Assembly: GCF_048553275.1 (NCBI RefSeq)
Contig: NZ_JBLZMW010000001.1
Span: forward strand, 62,001 to 126,000
Direction: 5' to 3'
From: Pacificoceanicola sp048553275
GTDB taxonomy: Bacteria > Pseudomonadota > Alphaproteobacteria > Rhodobacterales > Rhodobacteraceae
DNA length: 64,000 nt
The number at the start of each line of letters is the position of its first letter. Positions within the stretch are counted from its first letter, which is position 1. The translations under genes were made by a program, and so were the position numbers. Below the pieces are notes generated by a model, which saw only the letters and a list, made by a program, of their open reading frames with translations, did not search any database and was not told the origin of the DNA. Positions 51,992 through 60,929 of the stretch are shown here, piece after piece.

Positions 51992-52648
51992 ATGAGACCC
52001 GTTGATCCCTTGCTCGCCCGACGCCCGCATCGTCCGCCCCCCGCGCTGACGTTCTGGGACGAGGTGCGCCTGCCTTATGCGCGGGTGCACGAGGTGTGCG
52101 GCCGCGCACGGCGGACCATGGCCCTGTGGATTGCGCGCCAGATGACCGGCGGTGTGTTCTGGATTGCCCCGCAACGCAGCGGGGCAGGGGGCATGGGGGG
52201 CGCGAACGGACTGAACCCGGACGGCGTGGCGCCGCTGATTGATCCGGGACGCATCACCTTCGTCGATCCGCGCAGCGTGACGGATCTGCTGTGGTGTGTG
52301 GAGGAAGTGCTGCGCAGCGGTGCGGTGCCGCTGGTCGTGGCGGAATTGCCCGAGCCGCCGGCCATGACACCCGTGCGCCGCTTGCACCTCGCTGCCGAAA
52401 CCGGCGCGGGCGCGGGGGTGTGCCAGCCTTTGGGGTTGTTGCTGACGCCGGACCGTGGCGGCGCGGCGGGGATCGAGACGCGCTGGAGCCTCGATCCCGC
52501 GCATCCTCCGGGCCGCGATCTGTGGCGTCTGGAGCGCCTGCGGGCGCGGATGCTGCCGCCGAAGGGCTGGTGGTGCGATGGTGCCGGGCTTCAGGCCGAG
52601 GGTGCGGGGCAAAGCCCCGCCCTACAGGCCGTTGCGCTTGGGGGATAG
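51992..52648 (+). CDS. imuA: ImuA-like mutasome protein with a REP-encoded C-terminus
   Basis: This 218-residue protein fits ImuA, the RecA-like accessory of the ImuA-ImuB-DnaE2 translesion complex: TFWDEVRLPYARVHEVCGRARRT, LLWCVEEVLRSGAVPLVVAELP, TPVRRLHLAAETGAG and RWSLDPAHPPGRDLWRLERLRA. Its last roughly 16 residues (EGAGQSPALQAVALG) are the translation of REP copy C, so the natural C-terminus appears to have been replaced when the repeat arrived. imuB, which normally follows, is absent; a RAYT gene and REP copy D lie next. A LexA box precedes it. Confidence 0.85.
   Translation: MRPVDPLLARRPHRPPPALTFWDEVRLPYARVHEVCGRARRTMALWIARQMTGGVFWIAPQRSGAGGMGGANGLNPDGVAPLIDPGRITFVDPRSVTDLLWCVEEVLRSGAVPLVVAELPEPPAMTPVRRLHLAAETGAGAGVCQPLGLLLTPDRGGAAGIETRWSLDPAHPPGRDLWRLERLRARMLPPKGWWCDGAGLQAEGAGQSPALQAVALGG
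52601..52640 (+). repeat. REP palindrome, copy C (inside imuA 3' end)
   Basis: GGTGCGGGGC-AAA-GCCCCGCCC hairpin, then CCTAC (GTAG foot on minus strand) and the CCGTTGCGCTTG tail shared with copies A and B. It is read in frame as the last residues of imuA. Confidence 0.88.
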
Positions 52649-52788
52649 GCAGAACTGCAGTGGCGGTCTCGCGGAACTCCGGCGGTCCCGGTCCTTAAAG
52701 CGGCGCCCCGGCGAAACGCCGATACGCCGAGTGAACGTTGGGTGTTTGGCAAAAGAGAAGATGGCCCAACGCGCAGCACCCGGTTCTC

Positions 52789-53310
52789 TTATCCGGTTCG
52801 TGCCTTGCCGGCCGATGGGCATCGTGCCAATCGCGCCTTTTCGCGGTGCAGATGGGTAAACGGCCAATCCTCGGCGTGGCTGACAAGCCCGGCCTCGACG
52901 GGTGCCAACCGGCAGTACTCCAGATGAACACGCAGATCTTCGGCGCTGCGGATGTGATGCTCCCAGAAGCGTCTCTGCCAGATGCCCGCGTCTCCAGGCC
53001 GTGGGTCTCGTAGGGCGGGGCTGTGCCCCGCACCCGCTGCCTTTTGCAGGGCCCGGCTGAACCGCCCCTTTATCGCCCCCCAGCGGCGCGAATACCTGCA
53101 ATCGCCCTCCGGCAGTCGCCAGATCGTGTGCATGCGGTCCGGTAAAACCACCCAGGCCAATACGGTTACCGGCTGTTCGCCGAGCGTGCGCCCCACAGAC
53201 CATCGCAGCGTGTCGATTTCATCAATCAGCAGTCTGGATCCCGCCCGCGCAAGGCAGACCGTGAAGAAAACCGTGCCACCCGGCACCCGCACTCTTTGAT
53301 ACGCAACCAT
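52789..53310 (-). CDS. REP-associated tyrosine transposase (RAYT, TnpA_REP type)
   Basis: This 173-residue Y1-type protein matches RAYTs: VRVPGGTVFFTV (7-18), AWVVLPDRMHTIWRLPEGD (52-70), RRWGAIKGRFSR (75-86), GIWQRRFWEHHIRS (109-122) and EYCRLAPVEAGLV with the likely catalytic Tyr132, ending AEDWPFTHLHR. The metal-binding HUH pair is usually PDHxH; here the first His is Arg59, so activity is doubtful. Residues 92-102 are encoded by REP copy D inserted in frame. RAYTs nick single-stranded REP hairpins and spread them; four REPs lie in this window. It is convergent with imuA. Confidence 0.87.
   Translation of the reverse strand: MVAYQRVRVPGGTVFFTVCLARAGSRLLIDEIDTLRWSVGRTLGEQPVTVLAWVVLPDRMHTIWRLPEGDCRYSRRWGAIKGRFSRALQKAAGAGHSPALRDPRPGDAGIWQRRFWEHHIRSAEDLRVHLEYCRLAPVEAGLVSHAEDWPFTHLHREKARLARCPSAGKARTG
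53009..53034 (-). repeat. REP palindrome, copy D (inside the RAYT gene)
   Basis: GTAGGGCGGGGCTGTGCCCC on the plus strand: GTAG foot plus hairpin stem. On the coding (minus) strand it is translated in frame as GAGHSPALRD within the RAYT. The 3' tail seen in A, B and C is missing. Confidence 0.85.
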
Positions 53311-53436
53311 ATATCCAGCATCGCGCACCGTGGTTAAGTAAAGCTGAATCGCGCAGAGCCCCGCGCGCCCCACAAAACGACACGCCGGGTCGCATCTTGC
53401 CGTGACAACCTGCGGGAAGCCTGCTTTTACCAAGGG

Positions 53437-54666
53437 ATGCGCCTCATTGTGTCCTTCGCCGCCCTTTTCCTCTCGGTCATCCTGCTGCAGCTCTCTTCCG
53501 GGGGCCTTGGCCCGCTGGATGCGCTCTCGGGGTTCGCGCTGGGCTTCAGCACAATGCAGATCGGCCTGCTCGGCTCCGCGCATTTCCTTGGCTTCTTTCT
53601 GGGGTGTTGGTGGGCGCCGCGCCTCATGGGCTCTGTCGGTCATTCGCGGGGCTTTGCCGCGTTCACCGCGCTCGGCATCATCGGCATTCTCGGGCACAGT
53701 CTGACCAACAGCGCCTATGCTTGGGCCGGATTGCGGATCGCGCAGGGGATGTGCATCGCCGGCTGCTACACCGTTGTCGAGGCCTGGCTGCAATCGAAGG
53801 TCACCAACGAAACCCGGGGGCGCGCCATGGGCGCCTACCGGGTCGCCGACATGAGTGCCTCTCTCGTGGCGCAGCTGATGATCTCGGTGCTGGAACCGGC
53901 GCATTACGCCTCCTACACGGTGCTCGCGGTGCTTTGTGCGGCCTCGCTTCTGCCACTCACGCTCACGCGGCTCGATCAACCGGCGGTGCCTGCCGCGCCG
54001 CGTCTCAACCCGCGCCTTGCCTGGGACCGCTCGCCGCTGGCTGTGGCCGGGGTTCTGGTCTCGGCGCTCTCCGGCGCATCCTTTCGCATGGTCGGTCCGG
54101 TCTATGGCTCCGAAGTGGGCCTGGCCACGTCCCAGATCGCCCTGTTTCTCGCGGCTTATGTTGCTGGCGGTGCGATCTCGCAACTGCCGGTGGGATGGCT
54201 TGCGGACAAGTTCGATCGCCGGATCGTGCTGATCTGGCTCTCCGTCGCTGCGATCGCAAGCTGTCTGCTCACCGCAACCGTGCAGGGCCTGCCTACGGCG
54301 GGTGTCATGGCCACGGCCGCGATTTTCGGTCTGTTCACCTTCCCGATCTACTCGGTCTCGGCCGCCCATGCGCATGATTTTGCGCAGACCCACGAACGGG
54401 TCGAACTCTCTGCCGCGCTGATGTTCTGGTACGCGGTCGGCGCCATCGCCGCGCCCTGGGTCGCGTCCGCGCTGATCCAGAGCTATGGCCCTCCGGCGCT
54501 GTTCGCGCTGATCGCGATCGGCCATGTGGCGCTGGTGCTTTTTGGCGTCGTTCGGATGCGGGCCCGGCCGCCGTCGGAGGAGCGCACCGCCTATATCTAT
54601 GCGCCGCGTACCTCCTTCACCGTGGGCCGCCTGATGTCGCGTTTCCGGGAAGCCGACAAGCCCTGA
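53437..54666 (+). CDS. MFS transporter (YcaD-like)
   Basis: This 409-residue major facilitator has 12 hydrophobic segments and motif A variants (GCWWAPRLMGSVGHSRGF and GWLADKFDRRIVL). The ARxQGxCIAGCYTVVEAWLQSK region and the sequence VYGSEVGLATSQIALFLAAYVAGGAISQLPVGWLADK are typical of YcaD/COG0477 members of unknown substrate. The last 30 residues are a soluble tail (TAYIYAPRTSFTVGRLM). lolA follows after 167 bp on the same strand. Confidence 0.88.
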   Translation: MRLIVSFAALFLSVILLQLSSGGLGPLDALSGFALGFSTMQIGLLGSAHFLGFFLGCWWAPRLMGSVGHSRGFAAFTALGIIGILGHSLTNSAYAWAGLRIAQGMCIAGCYTVVEAWLQSKVTNETRGRAMGAYRVADMSASLVAQLMISVLEPAHYASYTVLAVLCAASLLPLTLTRLDQPAVPAAPRLNPRLAWDRSPLAVAGVLVSALSGASFRMVGPVYGSEVGLATSQIALFLAAYVAGGAISQLPVGWLADKFDRRIVLIWLSVAAIASCLLTATVQGLPTAGVMATAAIFGLFTFPIYSVSAAHAHDFAQTHERVELSAALMFWYAVGAIAAPWVASALIQSYGPPALFALIAIGHVALVLFGVVRMRARPPSEERTAYIYAPRTSFTVGRLMSRFREADKP

Positions 54667-54833
54667 CTGCGCCTGAAGATCGCGCCTTCGTGCGACTGGC
54701 TTACTCCAAAACCCGGGCGCTTCCCCTTGATTGGCGGAGGTTTGCCGCCGATATCGTCTTACACGGGCGGCGCTATCGCATAACCCGTGTCGAAGTGCCA
54801 AGTAGAGTGCAGTCCGAGCAGGAAGGAATACAG

Positions 54834-55433
54834 ATGATCCGCAGAGCTTTCACCGCAGGCCTTTTGGCCATTGGCACGCTGGCCGCGCTGCCCGCACAGG
54901 CGCAGCAACTCTCCCTTGGCCAGATCTCGCGGTACCTCAACACCCTCAAGGCCGTGCAAGGCTCATTTACGCAGATCAACGCCGATGGCACGATTTCCAC
55001 CGGCACCATTGCGATCAAGCGGCCGGGCAAGGTGCGGTTTGACTACAATCCGCCGGAGCGGGCATTGGTGCTCGCCTCTGCGGGGGCGGTCTATATTCTG
55101 GACCGTAAGTTGAACGCCCAGCCAGAGACCTATCCGCTGAGCCAGACGCCGCTGTCGATCATTCTCGACCGGACTGTTGATCTGACGCGCGCGGGCATGG
55201 TGACGGGGCACAGTTATGATGGCACCGCGACCACCGTGACCGCGCAGGATCCGAAGCGGCCCGAATATGGCACCATTCAACTGAAGTTCACCGGCAACCC
55301 GGTGCAGCTGCGCCAGTGGATCATCACCGATGGTGATGGCAACCAGACGACGGTTGTGCTCGGCGAACTGGAGGCGACCGCTCTGCCGAACAGGATGTTC
55401 TACATTGATCCGGAACTGGCCAAGCTGCGCTGA
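54834..55433 (+). CDS. lolA: Outer-membrane lipoprotein carrier protein LolA
   Basis: LolA ferries lipoproteins across the periplasm from LolCDE to the outer membrane. The 199-residue product has a signal peptide (RRAFTAGLLAIGTLAALPAQA) and the LolA fold markers LKAVQGSFTQINADG, KRPGKVRFDYNPPE and the closing beta strands. GGAAGG precedes the ATG at 54834. In many Rhodobacteraceae lolA sits beside ftsK; here ftsK is about 8 kb away in the opposite direction. A strong terminator follows. Confidence 0.92.
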   Translation: MIRRAFTAGLLAIGTLAALPAQAQQLSLGQISRYLNTLKAVQGSFTQINADGTISTGTIAIKRPGKVRFDYNPPERALVLASAGAVYILDRKLNAQPETYPLSQTPLSIILDRTVDLTRAGMVTGHSYDGTATTVTAQDPKRPEYGTIQLKFTGNPVQLRQWIITDGDGNQTTVVLGELEATALPNRMFYIDPELAKLR

Positions 55434-55482
55434 CACAGCGCCCATGACCGCCGGCCGGTCCCTTCCACACAGAGCGCAACGC

Positions 55483-55510
55483 AAAAGCCCCGAGAGATCC
55501 CGGGGCTTTT
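55483..55510 (+). terminator. Bidirectional terminator between lolA and LysR
   Basis: AAAAGCCCCG and CGGGGCTTTT form a 10-bp stem around AGAGATCC, giving a T-run on both strands for convergent lolA and the LysR gene. Confidence 0.9.
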
Positions 55511-55532
55511 CGCATGTCCAAGGGGTCCGGGC

Positions 55533-56438
55533 TTACCAGCCGTTCGGACCCTTCTCGGCAAAGGCATGCACGAGAAAGTCGATAAACGCGCGGACCTTCG
55601 GCTGGGTGAAGCGGCCCGGCGGGTAGACGGCATAGATGCCCTGAGTCTCGATCGGCAGATCGGGGATCACCTCCTCGACCAGACCTTGCGCCATGGCGTC
55701 GTGATAGAGGTAGGAGGGCAGGTAGGCGATGCCGAGCCCGGCAGTGCAGGCATTGAGCAGCGACTGCCCGTCATTGACGGTCAGCCAGCCAGCGGTGCGC
55801 ACCTGGCGCTTTTCGCCGGACGGCGCGGTGATTTTCCACACATTGCCCGACGACTGGTTGGAATAGTGCAGAAGCTTGTGTTCGTTCAGATCGTCGATCC
55901 GCTGCGGACGGCCGAATTGCTCGAAATATTTCGGCGAGGCGATCATGCGCTTGGTCGTTTCGGTCAGCTTGCGGGCGCGCAGGGTGCTGTCTTCCAGCTC
56001 CCCGATGCGGATCGCCATGTCAAAGCCTTCCGAGATCAACTCGACGTAGCGGTTGTTGAGCACCATGTTCACGGTGATATCCGGAAATTCGGCGAGGAAA
56101 TCGCCCAGAACGGGCGACAAATGGTTCACCCCGAAATCCGTCGCCACGGAAATCCGCAGCAGCCCGGAGGGGGCCGATTGCATCGACGTGACCAGCGCGT
56201 CGGCCTCTCCGGCGTCATTCAACACACGGCGTGCCCGGTCGTAATAGGCCAGCCCGATCTCGGTGGGCGAGACCCGGCGCGTCGTGCGATTGAGCAAGCG
56301 CGCACCAAGACGGGCCTCCAGCGACGAGACGTGCTTGGACACGGCGGATTTCGAAATCCCCATCTTTTTCGCGGCGTCGGTAAAACCTCCCTGATCCACA
56401 ACCGTGGCGAAGGCTTCCATTTCCGTGAGTCGGTCCAT
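55533..56438 (-). CDS. LysR-family regulator (CrgA-like)
   Basis: This 301-residue regulator has the winged helix (about 4-60; EMEAFATVVDQGGFTDAAKKMG, SKSAVSKHVSSLEARLGARLLNRTTRR) and a substrate-binding domain of the CrgA/AphB group (RISVATDFGVNHLSPVLGDFLAEFPDI). ATG 56438 starts the typical MDRLTEMEAF. It is divergent from the DUF4399 gene at 56667, separated by 228 bp, which may be a target. Effector unknown. Confidence 0.9.
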   Translation of the reverse strand: MDRLTEMEAFATVVDQGGFTDAAKKMGISKSAVSKHVSSLEARLGARLLNRTTRRVSPTEIGLAYYDRARRVLNDAGEADALVTSMQSAPSGLLRISVATDFGVNHLSPVLGDFLAEFPDITVNMVLNNRYVELISEGFDMAIRIGELEDSTLRARKLTETTKRMIASPKYFEQFGRPQRIDDLNEHKLLHYSNQSSGNVWKITAPSGEKRQVRTAGWLTVNDGQSLLNACTAGLGIAYLPSYLYHDAMAQGLVEEVIPDLPIETQGIYAVYPPGRFTQPKVRAFIDFLVHAFAEKGPNGW

Positions 56439-56666
56439 GCGCGGCTCTCTTTCTGCATTCTGTGTCCTGCCGTTTTGCCGTTCAAGTGAGGCTGAACTTG
56501 GGCATCCGCGGGACAATTGCGGGGTAATGCAGCCCTTGTTTCAAGGCAGGAAACGGGCAGGCGCGCGGTCACGATGTCGGCAAGAGCGCGCCGCTGCCCC
56601 CCGCCGAGGCTTGGTTTCGTCAGGATCGTGCTAGGATTTGCGCACAACCAAAAAGGAGGAATTGTC

Positions 56667-57119
56667 ATGTCGATTCGTGCAATGATCGCGGCGACCGCGC
56701 TGGTTTTCGCGGCGTCCGCGGCCCCGGCACAGCAGGGCGGAGAGACTCCGGCGCCGGAGAACGCGGCGGTCTACTTCGTCAATCTGGGGAATGGCGACAC
56801 CGTCTCGTCGCCGGTCACGGTTGTCTTTGGCCTGTCCGGCATGGGCGTCGCTCCGGCCGGTACGGAAAAGGAAAACACCGGCCACCATCACCTGCTCATC
56901 GACCGGCCGGCCTTCGGCAAGGGCGAAGATGGCATGGAAGAGATGATGTATGGTCTGCCCTCGGATGAGCATCACCGCCATTTCGGCGGCGGCCAAACCG
57001 AAGTCACGCTCGATCTCGCACCTGGCCCGCATACGCTGCAGCTCGTGTTGGGCGATGCCGGGCACGTCCCGCACAGCACCCCGGTGATGTCCGAGCAGAT
57101 CACCATTACTGTCGAATAA
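56667..57119 (+). CDS. Periplasmic DUF4399 protein
   Basis: This 150-residue exported protein has a signal peptide (cleavage after ASAAPA or AQQ) and a DUF4399 domain: VYFVNLGNGDTVSSPVTVVFGLSGMGVAPAG, TGHHHLLID, DEHHRHFGGGQTEVTLDLAPG and LVLGDAGHVPH. The many His residues could bind metal such as copper. AAGGAGG precedes the ATG. Function is unknown. It is divergent from a LysR gene. Confidence 0.88.
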   Translation: MSIRAMIAATALVFAASAAPAQQGGETPAPENAAVYFVNLGNGDTVSSPVTVVFGLSGMGVAPAGTEKENTGHHHLLIDRPAFGKGEDGMEEMMYGLPSDEHHRHFGGGQTEVTLDLAPGPHTLQLVLGDAGHVPHSTPVMSEQITITVE

Positions 57120-57194
57120 CGGCTCAGCACACGAAAGCGGCGCGCCCGGAGTGGGCGCGCCGTTCTGTCGCTTGATCAATTCAGGCGTCGGCGT

Positions 57195-57755
57195 TCACGC
57201 CGCGTCGCGCTGATGCACACCTTCTTCCACTTCCTCGACGATCTTGCTGACGAAAGCCTTCAGATCACCCGGATTGCGCGAGGTGATTACGCCTTTGTCC
57301 GTCGCGACCTCCTGATCGACCCAGTTGGCACCGGCGTTGATCACATCCGTCTTGACCGACGGATAGGATGTCATGGTGCGGCCCTTGGCAACACCGGCCT
57401 CCACCAACACCCAAGGGGCATGGCATACGGCGGCGATCACCTTGCCGGATGTTTCGAAATCCTTGACCAGCGTCAGCACGCTGTCTTCTACGCGCAGCAG
57501 GTCAGGGTTGATCTGGCCGCCCGGAATGACGAGGGCGTCGTAATCGGAATGCTTGGCGTCGGCGATCTTGAGGTCGGCCTCGGCCTCGCGGCCCCAACTG
57601 TTGCCTTCCCAGCCGGTGATGGCCTTGCCGTCAAGCGTGGCCACGTGCACCGTGGCGCCCTTGGCGCGCAGTTGATCGCGCGGGAATTCCAGTTCGGATT
57701 GCTCGAAACCGTCGGTCGAGATGATGAGGATCTTCGCAGAGTCGATGCTCGGCAT
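57195..57755 (-). CDS. DJ-1/PfpI family protein
   Basis: This 186-residue protein belongs to the PfpI/DJ-1 type 1 glutamine amidotransferase-like class: nucleophile elbow AAVCHAPWVLVEAG (Cys near 111, His next), the Glu in DGFEQSELEFPRDQL, and GVITSRNPGDLKAF. Members include YhbO/PfpI-like deglycases and stress proteins; protease labels are historical. The protein likely protects against carbonyl or oxidative damage. It stands alone behind AAAGGAGA. Confidence 0.9.
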   Translation of the reverse strand: MPSIDSAKILIISTDGFEQSELEFPRDQLRAKGATVHVATLDGKAITGWEGNSWGREAEADLKIADAKHSDYDALVIPGGQINPDLLRVEDSVLTLVKDFETSGKVIAAVCHAPWVLVEAGVAKGRTMTSYPSVKTDVINAGANWVDQEVATDKGVITSRNPGDLKAFVSKIVEEVEEGVHQRDAA

Positions 57756-57869
57756 GGTATGTCTCCTTTCACTTGCGTGATTTGGAAGACCAACACCACA
57801 GGGCGGCCTCTTGTTCCATCACAAGGCACAATCGGCGGGCCGCCGCAGCGCGCCCGCCGATCGCACAGG

Positions 57870-59894
57870 TCACAGCCTCGCGGCGAGCCGCACCCCCTGA
57901 TCAATGGCCCGCTTGGCGTCAAGTTCCGCTGCGACATCGGCCCCGCCGATGACGTGGCAGGGGATGCCGGCCGCATCGAGATCATCCGCCAACGTGCGGT
58001 TTGACAGCTGCCCGGCACAGAGCACAACCGTATCACAGGCGATCACCTCGGGCCGCTCGCGCGCTTCACCATAAGAAATGTGTAGGCCCTCATCGTCGAT
58101 GCGCTCGTAATTCACGCCCGCCTTCATCTCGACGCCCTTCATCTGCAGACCGGCGCGGTGAATCCAGCCGGTGGTCTTGCCAAGCCGCTTTCCGGGACGC
58201 TCCGATTTGCGCTGCAACAGGGTCACACGGCGCATCGGCTTGTCCGGCTGCGGCCCATCGGGCGACAGGCCGGAGCGGTGCTCGGACGGGTCCGTCACAC
58301 CCCACTCGCGCAGCCAATCGGGCAGGTTTTCGGTCGGGCTCTCCCCGGTGACGAGAAATTCCGAAACGTCAAAGCCAATGCCCCCGGCGCCGATCACCGC
58401 GACGCGCGGACCGACCTCGGCCCCACCTTTGAGCACATCGACATAGCCAAGAACCTTGGCGTGATCCTGACCGGGGATCTGCGGATCGCGGGGCGTGACG
58501 CCGGTGGCGATGATCACCTCGTCAAACCCCTTCAGGGCCTCGGCGTCCGCCTCCGTTCCGAGCTTCAGTGTGACCCCCTGCGCCTGCACCATGGTCGCGA
58601 ACCAATCGACCAGCCCGTCAAACTCTTCCTTGCCCGGCACCTTGCGCGCCATGTTGAGCTGCCCGCCAAGCGCCTCGTCCTTGTCGAACAGCGTCACCTG
58701 ATGCCCGCGCCCGGCGGCGGTGATCGCCGTGGACAGACCCGCAGGCCCGGCGCCGACAATGGCAATGCGCTTGGACGCGGCGGCTTTTTCAACGATGATT
58801 TCCGTCTCGTAACAAGCCTTTGGATTGACCAGACAGCTCGACACCTTGCCCGCGAAAGTGTGGTCGAGACAGGCTTGATTGCAGGCGATGCACGGCGCGA
58901 TCTGCGCCGCCTTGCCCGTTGCGGCCTTGGACACGAAATCCGGATCGGCAAGGAACGGCCGCGCGAGCGAAACCATGTCGGCGCATCCAGTCGACAGGAC
59001 CTCTTCGGCCACCTCCGGCGTGTTGATGCGGTTCGAGGTGATCACCGGGATGCCCACGTGGCCCATCAGCTTTTTCGTGACCCATGCAAAAGCCGCGCGC
59101 GGCACGGAGGTGGCGATGGTCGGCACGCGGGCCTCGTGCCAGCCGATTCCCGTGTTGATGATCGTCGCCCCGGCTTTCTCGATCTCCTGCGCCAATTGGA
59201 TCACTTCGTCAAAGGTGGAGCCATCGGGCACCAGGTCGATCATCGACAACCGATAGATCACGATGAACTCCGGCCCGACGGCTGCGCGCACCCGGCGAAC
59301 AACCTCGATCGGCAGACGAATGCGGTTCTCATAGGAACCGCCCCAGCGGTCGGTCCGCTTGTTGGTGTGCTTGACGATGAACTGGTTGAGGAAATAGCCC
59401 TCCGAGCCCATAACCTCGACGCCGTCATACCCGGCATCTTTCGCGCGGGTTGCGGCGGTGACCATGTCGGAAATCTGCTTCTCGATGCCCGCCTCGTCAA
59501 GCTCCTTCGGAGGAAACGGCGAAATCGGCGATTTGACCGCAGAGGGCGCCACGCACTCCGGGCTATAGGCATAGCGACCGGCGTGCAGGATCTGCATGGC
59601 GATCTTGCCGCCCGCTTCGTGCACGCGGTCGGTGACCACCCTGTGATTGGCAATGTCTTCGTCAGAGAAAAGCCCGGCGGCTCCCGGCCTTACCCCGCCT
59701 TCGCGGTTCGGCGCCATGCCGCCCGTGACCATCAGGCCGACATCACCCCGGGCGCGGGTTGCGTAGAACTCCGCGACGCGGTTCCAGTCGCCGGTCTCTT
59801 CAAGATTGGTGTGCATTGAGCCCATGACCACCCGGTTCTTCAGGCTGGTGAACCCGAGATCGAGCGGGGCGAGCATATGCGGATACGTGGACAT
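57870..59894 (-). CDS. fadH: NADH:flavin oxidoreductase / 2,4-dienoyl-CoA reductase type (FadH-like)
   Basis: This 674-residue protein joins an N-terminal old-yellow-enzyme barrel with FMN (about 1-345), a 4Fe-4S cluster (CIACNQAC...C, about 340-356) and a C-terminal FAD/NAD(P) domain with VGAGPAGLSTA and VIGAGGIGFDVSEF. This is the architecture of FadH (2,4-dienoyl-CoA reductase), trimethylamine dehydrogenase and relatives. The active-site segment HAGRYAYS and YDGVEVMGSEGYFLNQF fit FadH. In roseobacters such proteins may also act on other enoyl or methylated compounds. Confidence 0.88.
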   Translation of the reverse strand: MSTYPHMLAPLDLGFTSLKNRVVMGSMHTNLEETGDWNRVAEFYATRARGDVGLMVTGGMAPNREGGVRPGAAGLFSDEDIANHRVVTDRVHEAGGKIAMQILHAGRYAYSPECVAPSAVKSPISPFPPKELDEAGIEKQISDMVTAATRAKDAGYDGVEVMGSEGYFLNQFIVKHTNKRTDRWGGSYENRIRLPIEVVRRVRAAVGPEFIVIYRLSMIDLVPDGSTFDEVIQLAQEIEKAGATIINTGIGWHEARVPTIATSVPRAAFAWVTKKLMGHVGIPVITSNRINTPEVAEEVLSTGCADMVSLARPFLADPDFVSKAATGKAAQIAPCIACNQACLDHTFAGKVSSCLVNPKACYETEIIVEKAAASKRIAIVGAGPAGLSTAITAAGRGHQVTLFDKDEALGGQLNMARKVPGKEEFDGLVDWFATMVQAQGVTLKLGTEADAEALKGFDEVIIATGVTPRDPQIPGQDHAKVLGYVDVLKGGAEVGPRVAVIGAGGIGFDVSEFLVTGESPTENLPDWLREWGVTDPSEHRSGLSPDGPQPDKPMRRVTLLQRKSERPGKRLGKTTGWIHRAGLQMKGVEMKAGVNYERIDDEGLHISYGEARERPEVIACDTVVLCAGQLSNRTLADDLDAAGIPCHVIGGADVAAELDAKRAIDQGVRLAARL

Positions 59895-60026
59895 GGCGGA
59901 CCTCCCATTGGCCGTGGCTGGGCGCAGAACACATCATGTGCCGGGATGTGTCACGGTGAAACGCTGCGTCACGGCGCATCCGGACCGCAGAGCAGAGACA
60001 TCTGGAGCGGAAATCCTGGCCGGGGA

Positions 60027-60929
60027 TCAGGTGACAAGGATGAGCGCGAGGATCGAGAGGGTCAGCAGGGCAATGCCGCCGAACTCGCGGCGCGTGACCG
60101 TCTCCCGGAAAAACAGGACAGAGGCGGCAAGCGACAGGATCAACTCGACTTGCCCAAGCGCATAGACATAGGCGGCGGTTTGCAAGGTGAAGGCGGTGAA
60201 CCATGACAGTGTGCCGGCCATGGACGTGAGGCCGAGCCAAAGCGCTGTCTTGCGGGCGCGCCAGGCTTTGGTGATCTGGCCCGGCTCGCGATACCGCAGC
60301 CAGAGCGCCATGGCGAGTGCCTGCATGGCGGTCACGCAGGTCAGGGCCATCGCGGCGCGCAGAACCGGGTCTTCCGAGGGCACGGCAAGCGTTGCGGCGC
60401 GATAGCCGACACCCGCGATGGCAAAGAAGAAGCCGGAGCTGACGCCAAGCAGCACTGCCCGGCTGCGCAGGCCCTTCCACAAAGCCTCCGCAGATCCCGG
60501 CGTCTGGGACAGCATCAGAACACCCGCCAGACCGATCGCGATGGCCAACCATCCACCCAAGGATATCATCTCGCCCAGCAGGATCACCCCGAGGAGCGCT
60601 GTTTGCAGAACTTCCGTTTTCTTCAGGGTAATGCCGACTGCAAAGTTGCGTTCCGCAAAGGTCAGGACAACCAGCACAGTGGCGAGAATCTGCCCCAGCC
60701 CGCCAAAAGCGGCCCAGCCCCAAAAGCGCACGCTGAGCACCGGCAGCGCCTGGTCAGAGTAATAGAGATAGGCCGCGGTCACCAGAAATGCGGCAGGCGC
60801 GGCATAGGCAAAGCGCGCAAAGGTGCTGCCCGGGGCCGAAAGGGTTCCACCGGCCAGCAGTTTTTGCAGCATGAAGCGCACGGTCTGAAAGGTGGCCGCC
60901 GAGAGCGTGGCGATGATCCAAAGTTCCAT
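60027..60929 (-). CDS. EamA/DMT-family transporter
   Basis: This 300-residue permease has ten membrane segments in two EamA repeats, with conserved AVGITLKKTEVLQTALLGVILLGE in the first and VYALGQVELILSLAASVLFFRE in the second. DMT exporters move amino acids, nucleosides or other metabolites; substrate unknown. The gene follows the FadH-like gene with a 132-bp gap on the same strand, though it may be independently expressed. The 263 bp on its far side (60930-61192) hold no supportable gene. Confidence 0.87.
   Translation of the reverse strand: MELWIIATLSAATFQTVRFMLQKLLAGGTLSAPGSTFARFAYAAPAAFLVTAAYLYYSDQALPVLSVRFWGWAAFGGLGQILATVLVVLTFAERNFAVGITLKKTEVLQTALLGVILLGEMISLGGWLAIAIGLAGVLMLSQTPGSAEALWKGLRSRAVLLGVSSGFFFAIAGVGYRAATLAVPSEDPVLRAAMALTCVTAMQALAMALWLRYREPGQITKAWRARKTALWLGLTSMAGTLSWFTAFTLQTAAYVYALGQVELILSLAASVLFFRETVTRREFGGIALLTLSILALILVT

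Noticed and set aside
53311..54801. Long minus-strand frame upstream of and continuous with the RAYT
   Set aside because: It is antisense to the MFS transporter and its composition (Arg, Gly, Asp, His rich) is not protein-like; RAYT homology begins only at the ATG at 53310.
58158..59819. 553-codon plus-strand frame opposite the FadH-like gene
   Set aside because: Antisense shadow of a clear flavoprotein gene, with no recognisable family or ribosome site.
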